Assembly: GCF_002863585.1 (NCBI RefSeq)
Contig: NZ_PGUY01000037.1
Coordinates: forward strand, 34,940 to 98,939
DNA from: Peribacillus deserti
Lineage (GTDB): Bacteria > Bacillota > Bacilli > Bacillales > DSM-1321
Reading direction: 5' to 3'
DNA length: 64,000 nucleotides
Both the position numbers and the translations under genes were made by a program. The notes under the pieces were generated by a model that saw only the letters and a program-made list of their open reading frames with translations, made no database searches and was not told the DNA's origin. This document shows, piece after piece, positions 1 through 9,700 of this stretch. Position 1 is the first letter of the stretch. Every line of letters begins with the position of its first letter.

Positions 1-586
1 TGTGCCAGGGTGTGCCGCCTAAAGTCCGTGCACTCTCCATAAAATCCAGCTGATACAAATGGTCTGCTGTTTCGGCGACCATTTTAGCAAGAGAAGGGAT
101 GCCAATCCAGACAACAATTAACAATTGTATCACGACGGTCCCGGTAAAGCCGAGAGGCGAAGCACTGCGCAGCTCATATAAAATAAAGGGACCCAGCCAG
201 ATGATGGCAAGCAGTGACTGTGGCATGAAAGTAAAGGCCTGCAGGAAGCCAGCCATCCAAGGAGAAGAAAAACTGCGCCGGAATAAAAGCCCCAGGACAG
301 TGGCTAAACAAAGTCTCAGACTCGATACAGCCAGTGCAAATAGGAGAGTATACTTGGCCCCTTTAATGAGTGCATATAAAATGTCGACGCCTTCTCGGTC
401 CGTACCAAACCAAAAGTCGGCAGAAGGCGGATATGGCGGCATCGCTATAGAGCGGCCGTGCTCATCATGCAAAAAAGGAATGATGTCAGGTTCCGGTACT
501 AGCGCCGGCCAAATGATACTAAATAGCAGAAAAACGGAGAGACTGATTAATCCAAACTTAAATCGTTTATTTGATTTTTTCTTCAC
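1..586 (-). CDS. Peptide/nickel-type ABC transporter permease, DppC/OppC-like (3' part outside window)
   Basis: The frame opens with GTG at 586 and stays open to the left edge of the window, so the C-terminus is missing. The visible 195 codons give a charged N-terminus (KKKSNKR), one transmembrane segment, then the segment FGTDREGVDIL, which closely matches the FGTDxxGRD signature of DppC/OppC permeases. Several hydrophobic segments follow, ending near ARTLGGTPW, the start of the cytoplasmic EAA-like loop. The GTG overlaps the TGA of the upstream permease (GTGA, 4 bases), so the two subunits are translationally coupled. Such permeases pair as a heterodimer in the membrane with two ATPases and a lipoprotein; those partners would lie to the left. 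The substrate cannot be read from the permease. Confidence 0.85.
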   Translation of the reverse strand, partial: MKKKSNKRFKFGLISLSVFLLFSIIWPALVPEPDIIPFLHDEHGRSIAMPPYPPSADFWFGTDREGVDILYALIKGAKYTLLFALAVSSLRLCLATVLGLLFRRSFSSPWMAGFLQAFTFMPQSLLAIIWLGPFILYELRSASPLGFTGTVVIQLLIVVWIGIPSLAKMVAETADHLYQLDFMESARTLGGTPWH

Positions 587-1515
587 TGGGAAGCCCCCTT
601 TTCCCCATTAAATTTATGCCGAAATGCTGCTGTTACTTTTATAATTACATAAAAAGGAGTCATGAGCATGATAACAAGCAGGCATCTCGTTGATGCAGGC
701 TGGTCGCTGACGATCAGGCTCATCAGACCCTGGCTGTTAAATAAGAATTCCAGCACCACTAAGTTTGTGAACAGAAGCATAATTAACGTGGGAAGATGAA
801 TAATAGATTCAACCAAAGTGTTGCGGAAAATATGCTGAACAGATATATAGTGTTCAGGCAGGCCCTTTGATTTTGCAAAAAGATAGTAATCTTTATGGGA
901 CTCTTCTTCCATTAGAAGAACTTGGATTCTGAATAGATAGATGGCTGGAAGTATGCTTAACGCCAGCAATGGAAGAATGAAAATAAGATCTTCATGAGTG
1001 TAGTATGGATAGGATAGCTGCCAGCCTGTTTTCTTATAAATCCATACGACTAGTAATTGAACGCTGAAAATAAAGAACACGTCCGGAAGGGCCTCTAGCA
1101 GCTGTGTGCATTGGATGATGCCTCTTTTAACAAAGGGGTGCAGTCTATAGACTAGTAAACTTCCAAAAGTAGAAAACAGCAGTGCAATAATAAAGCTGCC
1201 GGAAAGCAGCAGGAAGCTGTAACTGAATGGTGTCAGTACATAGGGGAAAAGCTCGTATGCCAGATCCTGATCAAGAAATACTTCCGATCTGTTTTCTGGC
1301 ATTTTTGGAAAAGAAAGGGTCTGAGTTTTAACCATATATGTTAAATCCAGAGGCCGAATAAGTGCGAGCAAGACCGCCGTTACCGTATGGATAAAAGGCA
1401 GCACATAAAAGCCCAAACCATCATTCCCAGCGACAAGTGCAGGAGAGGCGGTTAAAAGAACGATACTAAAACATAGTAGAACATATTGAATCACGCTATT
1501 TCTAAACATCTCCAT
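583..1515 (-). CDS. Peptide/nickel-type ABC transporter permease, DppB/OppB-like
   Basis: This 310-residue, very hydrophobic protein has about six membrane segments. Near residues 215-265 it has the cytoplasmic loop of BPD permeases, recognisable as AKSKGLPEHY followed by HIFRNTLVE (the usual form is ARAKGLSExxVxxxHxLRNAL). The N-terminal TM, large periplasmic loop and five-TM core fit the DppB/OppB fold, although overall it is a divergent member. The ATG has an AAGGAGAGG site 5-6 bases upstream. It lies 12 bases after the ArsR-like gene and overlaps the next permease by four bases, so regulator and permeases form one operon. Substrate unknown; peptide, nickel and glutathione transporters are all possible. 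Confidence 0.85.
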   Translation of the reverse strand: MEMFRNSVIQYVLLCFSIVLLTASPALVAGNDGLGFYVLPFIHTVTAVLLALIRPLDLTYMVKTQTLSFPKMPENRSEVFLDQDLAYELFPYVLTPFSYSFLLLSGSFIIALLFSTFGSLLVYRLHPFVKRGIIQCTQLLEALPDVFFIFSVQLLVVWIYKKTGWQLSYPYYTHEDLIFILPLLALSILPAIYLFRIQVLLMEEESHKDYYLFAKSKGLPEHYISVQHIFRNTLVESIIHLPTLIMLLFTNLVVLEFLFNSQGLMSLIVSDQPASTRCLLVIMLMTPFYVIIKVTAAFRHKFNGEKGASQ

Positions 1516-1527
1516 TATTACCTCTCC

Positions 1528-2571
1528 TTAGGTCTTATCCGCTTCATATATAAACTGTTCTAATAAAGGCATAGCGATAAATTGGCTGATATCGGCCCTT
1601 AGGCCCTCCATGCGCTCCCGGTTGCCTGAATAAAATACGTAGTAGCCTTTTCTCTCTCCAGAAACTAATCCGGCCTGCTGAAGCAATTTAATATGACCGG
1701 AAATAGTAGCTTCAGTCAGCCCATATGTTTCGGCCAGCTGTTTGGTGCTGTATGGATGATAGAGAACATCCCGCAATATTTTAAAACGGGTCGCTTCGCC
1801 TAATGCTTTTAACATTAAAATTAAATCAACAGGTGGTTCATCTGATATAACCACGTCTGGTACAGCTATATGCAGCCCGAGACAAATTCTCCCTGGATAA
1901 ACGCCAAGCATAACATGAGGGGTGATGAAAGTGGAAGGCTGCAGAGTAATATGGTCATACTCTTTTAAAGTAAATTGATAGGTTTCCCCTTTTTGTACTT
2001 TAATCCGCTGAGAATCTACCGTTATATCCGGATGGATTTCATTAAGAGCCCATATCTTTGAAGAATCAAGTTTTTGTTGAAAAGATCTGGAAGCTGCAGT
2101 GATCCACGGCTGAATCCGAAAAAGCTCTCGGGCGAAAACTAGTTTGTTATATTCATAAAATAATTCTTGAAGCTTCGACTGCCATTGACCGGGACGGCTG
2201 ACCAAATCCTTTTGCATATTGGATAGAGGAGAAGTACGGTTGTCTTTCCTCCACTCCTTAATCTCATCTAAGGAAAATCGTTCACCTAACAGATAAAAGA
2301 GGAAGGGATCGTGGGGCATCGAGCAGATAAATTCAATAGCCTCTTCTACGTTTTCTTCATTTAGCTGATATTCATTGCAGATATTTACGACATAAAACCA
2401 ATCATAAAAAAGTGATCCGAGTGAACGGATTTCCTTAAGCATTTGCTTTGGCAGCAGGCGCTCAGTTTCTTCAGCCCACTTTCTTCGATACGGATGGTGG
2501 GCACTATTGCAGAGAACATGCATACTAGCGAGCATTTCGGTAAAGGGAGAAAACTGTATAGTAATAAACAT
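1528..2571 (-). CDS. ArsR-family winged-helix regulator with long N-terminal domain
   Basis: The protein has 347 residues. Residues about 250-330 form an ArsR-type winged helix: ALGEATRFKILRDV, then the recognition region LAETYGLTEATISGHIKLL and the wing GERKGYYVFY. The first 240 residues have no motif I can name; they resemble the long N-terminal domain (DUF5937-type) that precedes an ArsR HTH in some Bacillus and actinobacterial regulators. No metal-binding CxC is seen in the DNA-binding part, so metal sensing is not supported. It is the first gene of an operon with the two ABC permeases. A perfect inverted repeat lies 16-37 bases upstream and is a candidate operator for autoregulation. AAGGTGA before the ATG is the likely ribosome binding site. 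Confidence 0.8.
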   Translation of the reverse strand: MFITIQFSPFTEMLASMHVLCNSAHHPYRRKWAEETERLLPKQMLKEIRSLGSLFYDWFYVVNICNEYQLNEENVEEAIEFICSMPHDPFLFYLLGERFSLDEIKEWRKDNRTSPLSNMQKDLVSRPGQWQSKLQELFYEYNKLVFARELFRIQPWITAASRSFQQKLDSSKIWALNEIHPDITVDSQRIKVQKGETYQFTLKEYDHITLQPSTFITPHVMLGVYPGRICLGLHIAVPDVVISDEPPVDLILMLKALGEATRFKILRDVLYHPYSTKQLAETYGLTEATISGHIKLLQQAGLVSGERKGYYVFYSGNRERMEGLRADISQFIAMPLLEQFIYEADKT

Positions 2572-2586
2572 TGGCTCACCTTCTAC

Positions 2587-2608
2587 TGATTAGTCATTTG
2601 CCTAATCA
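2587..2608. promoter_or_regulatory. Inverted repeat upstream of the ArsR-like gene (putative operator)
   Basis: TGATTAG (2587-2593) and CTAATCA (2602-2608) are perfect inverted arms separated by 8 bases, just upstream of the start codon of the ArsR-type regulator. Winged-helix dimers of this family bind such dyads and usually repress their own operon. The assignment to this regulator rests only on position. Confidence 0.5.
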
Positions 2609-2679
2609 ATTTTTTTATTGGGGAAAATTAAGGATAATCTAATGCATGTGAGGGAGAATGTCAACGTTTTCTTTGTACA

Positions 2680-2717
2680 AGAATAAATAAGCGCCTGGAC
2701 ATATTGATGTCCAGGCG
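2680..2717 (-). terminator. Rho-independent terminator of the NUDIX operon
   Basis: CGCCTGGACAT and ATGTCCAGGCG form a perfect 11-bp stem with an ATTG loop (2692-2717). Read on the minus strand it is followed by a T-rich stretch (CTTATTTATTCTT). It lies just after the stop of the NUDIX gene. Confidence 0.8.
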
Positions 2718-2722
2718 TCTTG

Positions 2723-3139
2723 TCAGCATTTGCCTTGATATGTGTAAGGAGCAGAAACAGTAAGGAGCCCCTCTGCACCGCAAGGGATATAATGCATATA
2801 TTTATTTGCTGTTTCGAGATTCACCCATTTCACTTCAGAGATTTCGGCTGGGTCTTGTACCGCAGGAATTCCGTCAACGACTCGTGCCTCAAATGTAAAC
2901 ATGACCGCGTGATGATCTCTCTCTTGGAACAACGCTTCATTTACTGCAAGAACATTACCTGCCTCAACCGTCAAACCGGTTTCTTCTCTTGTTTCCCGGA
3001 TAACAGCGTCATGAAGAGATTCTCCTGCTTCGACTTCTCCTCCAGGCAATGTCCATACTCCCGGAAGATTGTGAACCATTAGTACTTTTTCTTCTGTTTC
3101 ATCGTAAATAAAGGCGTAAGCTACTTTAACATGTTTCAT
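2723..3139 (-). CDS. NUDIX hydrolase
   Basis: This 138-residue protein is the size of a single NUDIX domain. The Nudix box is complete at about residues 34-56: GEVEAGES, then REXXEE realised as RETREETGL, which carries the glutamates that bind the catalytic divalent metal. The family hydrolyses nucleoside diphosphates linked to another moiety (oxidised dNTPs, ADP-ribose, sugar nucleotides). The substrate is not evident here. The start ATG overlaps the stop of the SnoaL-like gene by one base (TAATG), so the two are translated as a pair. A strong terminator follows. Confidence 0.9.
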   Translation of the reverse strand: MKHVKVAYAFIYDETEEKVLMVHNLPGVWTLPGGEVEAGESLHDAVIRETREETGLTVEAGNVLAVNEALFQERDHHAVMFTFEARVVDGIPAVQDPAEISEVKWVNLETANKYMHYIPCGAEGLLTVSAPYTYQGKC

Positions 3140-3567
3140 TAGAACACCTCATGCGTTTCTTTCGGAAGAGCACCCAGGTTATATAGAATCGCTGCATCGC
3201 TGTTCTCGCACCATAACTCGCTGACTTTTCCATCTTTAAACACAAAAATCATAATTCCTGTTTCTTTGACCCGCTGATTTTCAGCAGGGATGTTGAACCA
3301 GCCGCCTTTGTAGGTCATCCAGCCGGTATATCGCACAGCCAGTTTTTCTCCTTGTTCAATGAAATCATTAAGCTCCCAAGTATCATCATGGAACACTTCA
3401 CGATACCAGCTCATAAAAGACTTCATCTGTTCGCGGCCAGAATCACCACCCCTTCCATGATACGTAAAATCTTCAGCTGTTAGTTCATTTAGTATTGCAG
3501 TATTTCCTTTCGTAAAATACTCATTGAACCAAAGCTTTGCAATGGCAAGTTTGTTTGCGCTTATCAT
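3139..3567 (-). CDS. SnoaL/NTF2-like protein (polyketide-cyclase-like or ketosteroid isomerase-like fold)
   Basis: The protein has 142 residues from the ATG at 3567. A GTG three codons earlier (3576) is also possible, but AGGAG lies 8 bases before the ATG and only one base before the GTG, so the ATG is preferred. The sequence has the SnoaL-like pattern: an N-terminal helix (LAIAKLWFNEYF), the stretch EDFTYHGRGG, MKSFMSWYREVFHDD, and the beta-sheet segment KLAVRYTGWMTYKGGW. Proteins of this cone-shaped fold bind small hydrophobic ligands and are often of unknown function. It is coupled to the NUDIX gene by a one-base overlap. No function is assigned. Confidence 0.75.
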   Translation of the reverse strand: MISANKLAIAKLWFNEYFTKGNTAILNELTAEDFTYHGRGGDSGREQMKSFMSWYREVFHDDTWELNDFIEQGEKLAVRYTGWMTYKGGWFNIPAENQRVKETGIMIFVFKDGKVSELWCENSDAAILYNLGALPKETHEVF

Positions 3568-3715
3568 AGAACACACTCCTAAAATGTATCTATGTACATA
3601 TTCGATTTCGGCAAGCCAGTGTCCTTTTGCATCCTATGTCGAAGCTGTGACTTTTTGAAAGGGATTGATCATTTAGTACTTACAGAAATACAAATTACCG
3701 GTGAAGGTTAGGAAT

Positions 3716-3982
3716 CTATTGAAAAAGTAGGTCCAATGAAATTTCCGCCGAAATGGATTCTGGTTCCTCTTCTTCTGTAACTACTACTCCACATTTGTCA
3801 CATGAAATAAAGGTATCATTTAAATGAAAGCCCACATACCCATGAGTGGATTCCTGAATATCCCATATGGTCTCCCAATCTATTTCAAAATGGTAATCAC
3901 ATTGCCTGCAATAAAATGAGGCTGTTCCAAATTCCTTCTTCTTTTGTTTCTGTTTTTGTTTTCTTTTCTTACTCTTACACAC
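3716..3982 (-). CDS. Small zinc-ribbon-like hypothetical protein
   Basis: A small lysine-rich protein with two CxxC pairs (YCRQCDYHF and SCDKCGVV) about 40 residues apart, the arrangement of a zinc ribbon. The N-terminus is a basic run (KSKKRKQKQKQKKK) that could contact nucleic acid. The start is uncertain. A GTG at 3982 has GGGAG 8 bases upstream and gives 88 residues. A TTG at 4030 would give 104 residues but has no clear ribosome binding site. It is divergent from the Wadjet operon and separated from jetA by about 100 bases, so the two may share a promoter region. Function unknown. Confidence 0.6.
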   Translation of the reverse strand: MCKSKKRKQKQKQKKKEFGTASFYCRQCDYHFEIDWETIWDIQESTHGYVGFHLNDTFISCDKCGVVVTEEEEPESISAEISLDLLFQ

Positions 3983-4086
3983 AGTGTATTCTCCCTGAAT
4001 TTTAGTAGTTTTCCATTTATTTTCCGACAAGTTTCACTGAATTTCAATTACAATAATAGTAAATAGTTAACTTTGGCGGTGAAAAT

Positions 4087-5574
4087 ATGAGCTTATATAC
4101 AATGAAAAAGGTGATAGAAGCAAGCTATTTAACAGCTGAGAAAGCGTGGAGCTATAGGACGATTCTACGATTCTTTTTCGGAGAACATGAACGGATGAGA
4201 GATTTTATTACTCCAGAGGAAATTTATCAATTTGTTAGAACGATCCCAGAGTTTCATGCATATAGCGAGGAGCAGCTTCACTTAGATCTTGCTCAGCTTG
4301 TTAAATGGAATAACTTAATTGCCCGGCAGGATATGGGCAATGCGAAAACAGTGGAGGAATATAAGAAGAAGCGTTTTCGTTACCAATGTACCCCTTATAC
4401 TGTTGAAATTGAACGGATGCTTCAAAGGTTAGAGGGGTTGGGAGATTCTTTTCAAGGATCACTTGAACGTACTCAATTTGATAGGGTGCTTCAGGCGCTT
4501 ATTAAACTGGAGGATATGAAGCAGAATTTACAGCTTGAGAAAGCTGAGGAGGCTGCCCAGATGTGGGAGGATCTTTTTAGTTATTTCCGTAATATCAGAC
4601 AAAGTACGGCTGATTACATAGCTTATGTAAATAGTGAGAAAGCAGAAGAACAGATGCAGACGGAAGCGTTTCTAGTTTATAAGAACCAATTTACCGCTTA
4701 TCTTCGGGACTTTATTGTTTCGCTTCAAAAAACGAGTATGCAAATTCAACAGCGGCTTAACGACTTAAGTGAAGGGGGAATGGAAGCCTTCTTTACAAAG
4801 GTTGTACAGCATAAAATGTCGACACCGAGACTTGAGGAAATCAGCCTATCGGAGGATGAACTACTAAATGAACAGGAAGGTCTCTGGGGTTCTTTGTGCC
4901 ACTGGTTCCTTGGTAGTCCTAACCAGCAAAGTGAGCTCGATTTACTACAGATTCAGACGAATGAGATGATCAGGAGGATTACCCGCTTTGTACAGCGAAT
5001 AGGAGAACGGAATCAAAACTTTAGAAGCAGGAAAAAGGATTATCTTCATTTAGCTAAATGGTTTTACGAAATGGAAGATCAGCAAGAGGCCCATAAGCTT
5101 TCGTCCATCGTTTTTGGAACATTAGAAACCAGGCATCTATTTTTTGAAGGGACACGAACAGAGGATATTTATTCTGATATCTGGGATGAACATCCTCTTG
5201 AAATGACAATTAAGCCAAGAATCAATCAGTATCGGGAGAAAACCAAACCAGGTGCTATCATCGCTAATTCTGAAGAAAAGGAGGCTCTAAAGAGAAAATA
5301 TCTTCAGGAGCTTGAAGAAGAACAAGAGATGATTGAGAAATATATAGTTAATCAGAAAATCACGATTTCAGAGCTTCCAATAGTAGAGCCAAATGTCAGG
5401 AAAATGCTCCTTACCTGGATAGGTAAATCGATGACCAGCAGGGAAAACATAGTTAAGACCAATTACGGAACGATTGTAAAGGTTTTTCTTCATAGAAATA
5501 GGCGGGTTATTCTTGAAGCTGAAGACGGGAAACTAGAAATGCCGGATGCTGAGCTGGTTTTTATGGGAGGATAG
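4087..5574 (+). CDS. jetA: Wadjet defence protein JetA (kleisin-like subunit)
   Basis: This 495-residue protein is the first of four tightly packed genes in the order of a Wadjet operon. Its N-terminal part (about 1-110) looks like a winged-helix domain (SYRTILRFFFGEHERM, then ITPEEIYQFV). The middle is a helical region rich in Glu and Gln, and the C-terminus looks like a second small beta-rich domain. Its length and position match the TIGR02677/DUF2397 family, the MukF/kleisin-like subunit that closes the SMC ring. With JetB and JetC it forms a condensin-like complex that detects and extrudes small circular DNA. Assignment comes mainly from the neighbouring JetC and JetD and from length, since the kleisin-like family is poorly conserved. 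Confidence 0.85.
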   Translation: MSLYTMKKVIEASYLTAEKAWSYRTILRFFFGEHERMRDFITPEEIYQFVRTIPEFHAYSEEQLHLDLAQLVKWNNLIARQDMGNAKTVEEYKKKRFRYQCTPYTVEIERMLQRLEGLGDSFQGSLERTQFDRVLQALIKLEDMKQNLQLEKAEEAAQMWEDLFSYFRNIRQSTADYIAYVNSEKAEEQMQTEAFLVYKNQFTAYLRDFIVSLQKTSMQIQQRLNDLSEGGMEAFFTKVVQHKMSTPRLEEISLSEDELLNEQEGLWGSLCHWFLGSPNQQSELDLLQIQTNEMIRRITRFVQRIGERNQNFRSRKKDYLHLAKWFYEMEDQQEAHKLSSIVFGTLETRHLFFEGTRTEDIYSDIWDEHPLEMTIKPRINQYREKTKPGAIIANSEEKEALKRKYLQELEEEQEMIEKYIVNQKITISELPIVEPNVRKMLLTWIGKSMTSRENIVKTNYGTIVKVFLHRNRRVILEAEDGKLEMPDAELVFMGG

Positions 5575-5577
5575 AAC

Positions 5578-6747
5578 ATGGAGCAAAATTTATTTGATGA
5601 TAAGGCGAAACAAGGTCTTCAGCTGCTTTTTGACCATTACTGGATTCTTCGGAATGAAAAACCTGAGTGGTACCAGCTGATCCGGGAACGGGAGAAAGTA
5701 TTGCGCCGTTATATAGATGAGAAATTTGGCTTAAGGCTGATTATTCATCGCCATTTTGCCAAGTTAGAAAAAATACCAGTCGAACCGGAGTCTTGGATGG
5801 GCATCCAGCATTTCCAGGAACCGCTGGATTACGCGATCTTTTGCTGTGCACTGGCGTTTCTAGAGAGTAAAGCGGTTGATGAACAGTTTTTGCTATCTGA
5901 GTTCTGTGAAGAAATACGCGCAGAGTTTCCTGGAGAGCTTTCCCTGGACTGGACCTTATATGCTAACAGGAAATCATTGGTACGGGCTGTCCAAGTGTTG
6001 ATTGATTTTAAGCTAATGAAACAAATTGACGGAGATGTAAATAAATTTGATAACAACCAGGAAGAAGAGGCGCTTTATCAGGTGACCACTTACAGCCGCT
6101 ATTTTATGCGCTCGTATCCTGAGGATTTATTTAACTATGAAGAATGGAATCAGATTTTAAATGAAGAGTGGGAAATGCAGACAGACGATGAGAGGAGAAA
6201 ACGTGTGTACAGGAAATTGTTCATGTCTCCTGCTGTTTATCGCAATGACAGTAATGATCCAGACTTCCTGTACATAAGAAATTTTCGTAACCGGATAAAT
6301 GATGATATCGAAAAGCATACAAACTATCATTTCTCTCTTTATAAAAATACGGCCATGCTTACTGTACCAGAGCCGAAAGCTTATCATACTCTTTTTCCTA
6401 ATCAAAAGGCTTCCAGTGATTTAGTTCTTCAACTTTCGGCTTTCATTCATGAACATATAGCTGTCTACCCCAGAAATGAATGGGGAGAGGTCATATTGAC
6501 AGAAGAGGGCTTTGATCAAATTCTCCTCGAGATGAAAGAACGCCTTAGTTTGGGATGGGCAAAGCTATACCGGGAAGGAACGCTGCAATCAGTACGGAAG
6601 GAGCTGCTGTCAGTTCTTGAGGATTGGCTAATGGCAGAATACGAAGCCTCAATGGGAATCATCACATTAAAACCCTTGCTAGGCTTGCTGACAGGAGTAT
6701 ATCCCCAGGATTTTAGAGAAGGAGTTGTAAACAATGGAGACAAATAA
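5578..6747 (+). CDS. jetB: Wadjet defence protein JetB (KITE/MukE-like subunit)
   Basis: The protein has 389 residues and starts 3 bases after jetA, with GGGAGG before the ATG. Helical and winged-helix-like segments are present (LQLLFDHYWILRNEKPEWYQLI; RREKVLRRYI-type helices). Length and position correspond to TIGR02678/DUF2398, rather than to the roughly 200-residue DUF4194 JetB of type I Wadjet. KITE proteins bind the kleisin and help clamp DNA. The last 14 bases overlap the start of jetC, so the subunits are translationally coupled. Identification relies on gene order and length together with the unmistakable SMC partner. Confidence 0.85.
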   Translation: MEQNLFDDKAKQGLQLLFDHYWILRNEKPEWYQLIREREKVLRRYIDEKFGLRLIIHRHFAKLEKIPVEPESWMGIQHFQEPLDYAIFCCALAFLESKAVDEQFLLSEFCEEIRAEFPGELSLDWTLYANRKSLVRAVQVLIDFKLMKQIDGDVNKFDNNQEEEALYQVTTYSRYFMRSYPEDLFNYEEWNQILNEEWEMQTDDERRKRVYRKLFMSPAVYRNDSNDPDFLYIRNFRNRINDDIEKHTNYHFSLYKNTAMLTVPEPKAYHTLFPNQKASSDLVLQLSAFIHEHIAVYPRNEWGEVILTEEGFDQILLEMKERLSLGWAKLYREGTLQSVRKELLSVLEDWLMAEYEASMGIITLKPLLGLLTGVYPQDFREGVVNNGDK

Positions 6748-9700
6748 GTGGAAAATGAACCGGGCTGGTCTTATTAATTTTTGGTACTACGACGAAGAAA
6801 TATTTGATTCCTCAGATGGAAGGCTATTGCTCCGCGGCAGCAATGGATCGGGAAAATCGGTAACGATGCAAAGCTTTCTTCCTGTTTTGCTCGATGGCAA
6901 AAAATCTCCAGACCGGCTGGATCCCTTTGGCTCTAAAGCAAGAAGAATGGAAGATTATCTTCTTGGTGAAAAAGACGTGGGCGGCCGGGATGAAAGAACA
7001 GGTTATCTTTTTATAGAGTATAAAAAAGAATTAAGCAATCAGTACATTACGACTGGGATTGGGCTTCAGGCCAAACGACATAAAGAAATGAAGTTTTGGG
7101 GATTCGTAATCACGGATAATAGGAGAATCGGCCAGGACTTTCAGCTGTATCAAACCCATCACTCTGATAAAATACCTCTTTCTGTAAAAGAGCTCGAAAA
7201 TCGGCTTGGGAATGGGGGACAGGTGGTACGAAGCCAGCGTGAATATATGGCTCTTGTTAATAAGTATGTGTTTGGCTTTCAGTCATTGGATTCGTATGAG
7301 GAGCTCATTAAGCTTCTTATTCAGCTGAGGAGCCCTAAGTTGTCAAAAGATTTTAGGCCTACAGTCATCTATGAAATCCTTGAATCAGCACTGCCCCCTC
7401 TTGCTGATGATGACCTTCGCCACCTGTCAGATACTATTGAAAATATGGATCAGGCACGCCAGCAGCTGGAACAATTGGAGCGCGAGCAAAAGTCGGCAGC
7501 GAAACTGGTGTCTGTATATGATCAATATAATAGATATCTATTGGCTCAGAAAGCGGAATCAGTTCTTAAAACTGAGGATAGATTTAAAATAGCACAAGAT
7601 AACAAGATGGCCGCTGAAAGGGCTATAAAGGAGCTGTCCGAGGAAATTGGTTTCCTTGAAGACTCCAGATCTAAGCTGGATATAAGAAAAAGGGTAGCAC
7701 AAGGGGAAAGAGACCGCCTCAGCCGCCATGAAGTATGGACGTTGCAGGAAACATTAACAAAAACAGAACAGCATATACAAGCCCTTAAGCAAGATTTATT
7801 AAGAAAAAGAGAACAGCTGGATTACAAGAAAAGACAGGAACGCCAACAGCAGGTAAAGCTCGATGAGACAGAAGCTAATATCAATCACTTTATCCGAGAA
7901 ACGGACGAATATATCCAGGAAATGAATGTGGATGCGCGAGATTCCGGCTTCTCTCAGCATGAAGTCAATGTTGCTGATTTTAACAGAGCTGGAAAAGGAG
8001 CATTTGACTTCACTGTCTGGCAAAAAGAAGTTTCTGAATTCACTAGTCTTCTAGAAGAAGTGAAAGATGATTTTGTCCGGCAAAAACAATATAGCGATGA
8101 AATGGAACGAAAATACAAGGAGTCTTCTGAGTTAAAAGAAGCTATTGATAAAATGAGGAATGAACAATCGGATTATGAAAAGCTGTTTGAGAGTGACAAA
8201 CAGAAACTTGAGGAAAAAATTTACCGCTGGATTAAAGAACATGAAGAATTTGCAATAAGCGAAGAAATGATACGAGAGATTTCACGGGCGATTCAGTTCC
8301 TTTATGAGACATCTAGTTTTGAACACATTAAATCATTCATTTCTGATTCCGTACAAGGATATCAAGAGAAGCTTCTCAGCCAAAAAGCGGTGCTGAAAAG
8401 CGGGCTCCGAACTAAGCTGCAGAGGAATGCGGACTTAGAAGAAGAAAAACTTCAGTGGGAAAACATGACAGACCCAGAACCCGAACGTGCCGAAGCAACC
8501 CGTGTATACCGTGAGTCATTGAAGTCAGAAGGGAAGGCATTTATCCCTTTTTATGCGGCGGTAGAGTTCCATGATCAAGTGACAGATCAACTCAAAGAAA
8601 GAGTGGAAGCTGCATTAGGGGAAGCTGGCATTCTGGACAGCCTTATTGTTCCGGAAAATGACGGGATACAGGACGACCGGTGTATCGTTCCGAATCCATC
8701 CATGATGGGCCATACTCTGGCGGATTACCTTAAACCGGACATAGATAACTGCCACCATATTTCTCAGGAGCTGATCGATGATGTTCTCCGCAGTATTCTG
8801 ATTGAGGATCCTGCATCTGCATCAGGAGATGGGAATATGTGCATTGATGAGAATGGGCGTTATCGTCTGGGTGGCTTATTAGGACATGCTCCCAGCTATG
8901 GAACTTCCCGCTTCATAGGGAGATCATCACGAAAACGGTATCAACAGGAGAAAATAAGAGAATTGGAAGCAGAAATTGAAAAGATTAGACTTGAAATCAG
9001 CCAGTATCAAAAGGGTATTGAACAATTCGAACATGCTTTAAGTATATCTAAAACGTGGCGAGAACACTTTCCATCAGATCAAGATCTTCAGGAAATAGAC
9101 AAGAATATAAGGCAGATTTCTTATCAGCTTAAGGAAAAACAGCATACTCTAGCCAAAGTGGATGAACATTACAAGACTGCAGTAGCTGAATTTCAGTTCC
9201 TAAAACAGAAGATAAAAGTGAAAACGGTGCATGTTTTAATAAAGAAAGATCTTCAATCATTCCAGGAGGCGCTGAGAAGTATAAAGAGCTATAGGGAATT
9301 CCTGAATAAATTGGATAAAACCAAAAATAGCATTACCCATTCCTACCGTGAGCAGGAAACCTTACTAGAAAGACTGGAGGAAATACAAGAGGAAATTATG
9401 GAGGGGACTGGCCTTTATAATATTCAGGGTGAAGAAATCAACAAAACAGCTGCCGAAATTCAAACGATCCATAATCAATTAAAGTTAAAAGGGATAGATG
9501 AAGTCCGTACTAGAATTAAGGAAGTACAGGATGAATTGTCAGAAGTGGAATCTAGTCTTGATCGGGTAAAGAATGATCTTCCCACAAAACTGGTTCAAAA
9601 AGAACAGCTTAAGAAAGATTTGGAAGTTATTGTCAGGGAACTTGAATTCTGGACTCTATTACTGAAAAACTGGCAGGAAGCCCTTGCACACGAGCTGTCG

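Noticed and set aside
99..611. Plus-strand 170-residue frame at the window start
   Set aside because: Lies opposite the DppC-like permease, whose family motifs are plain on the minus strand.
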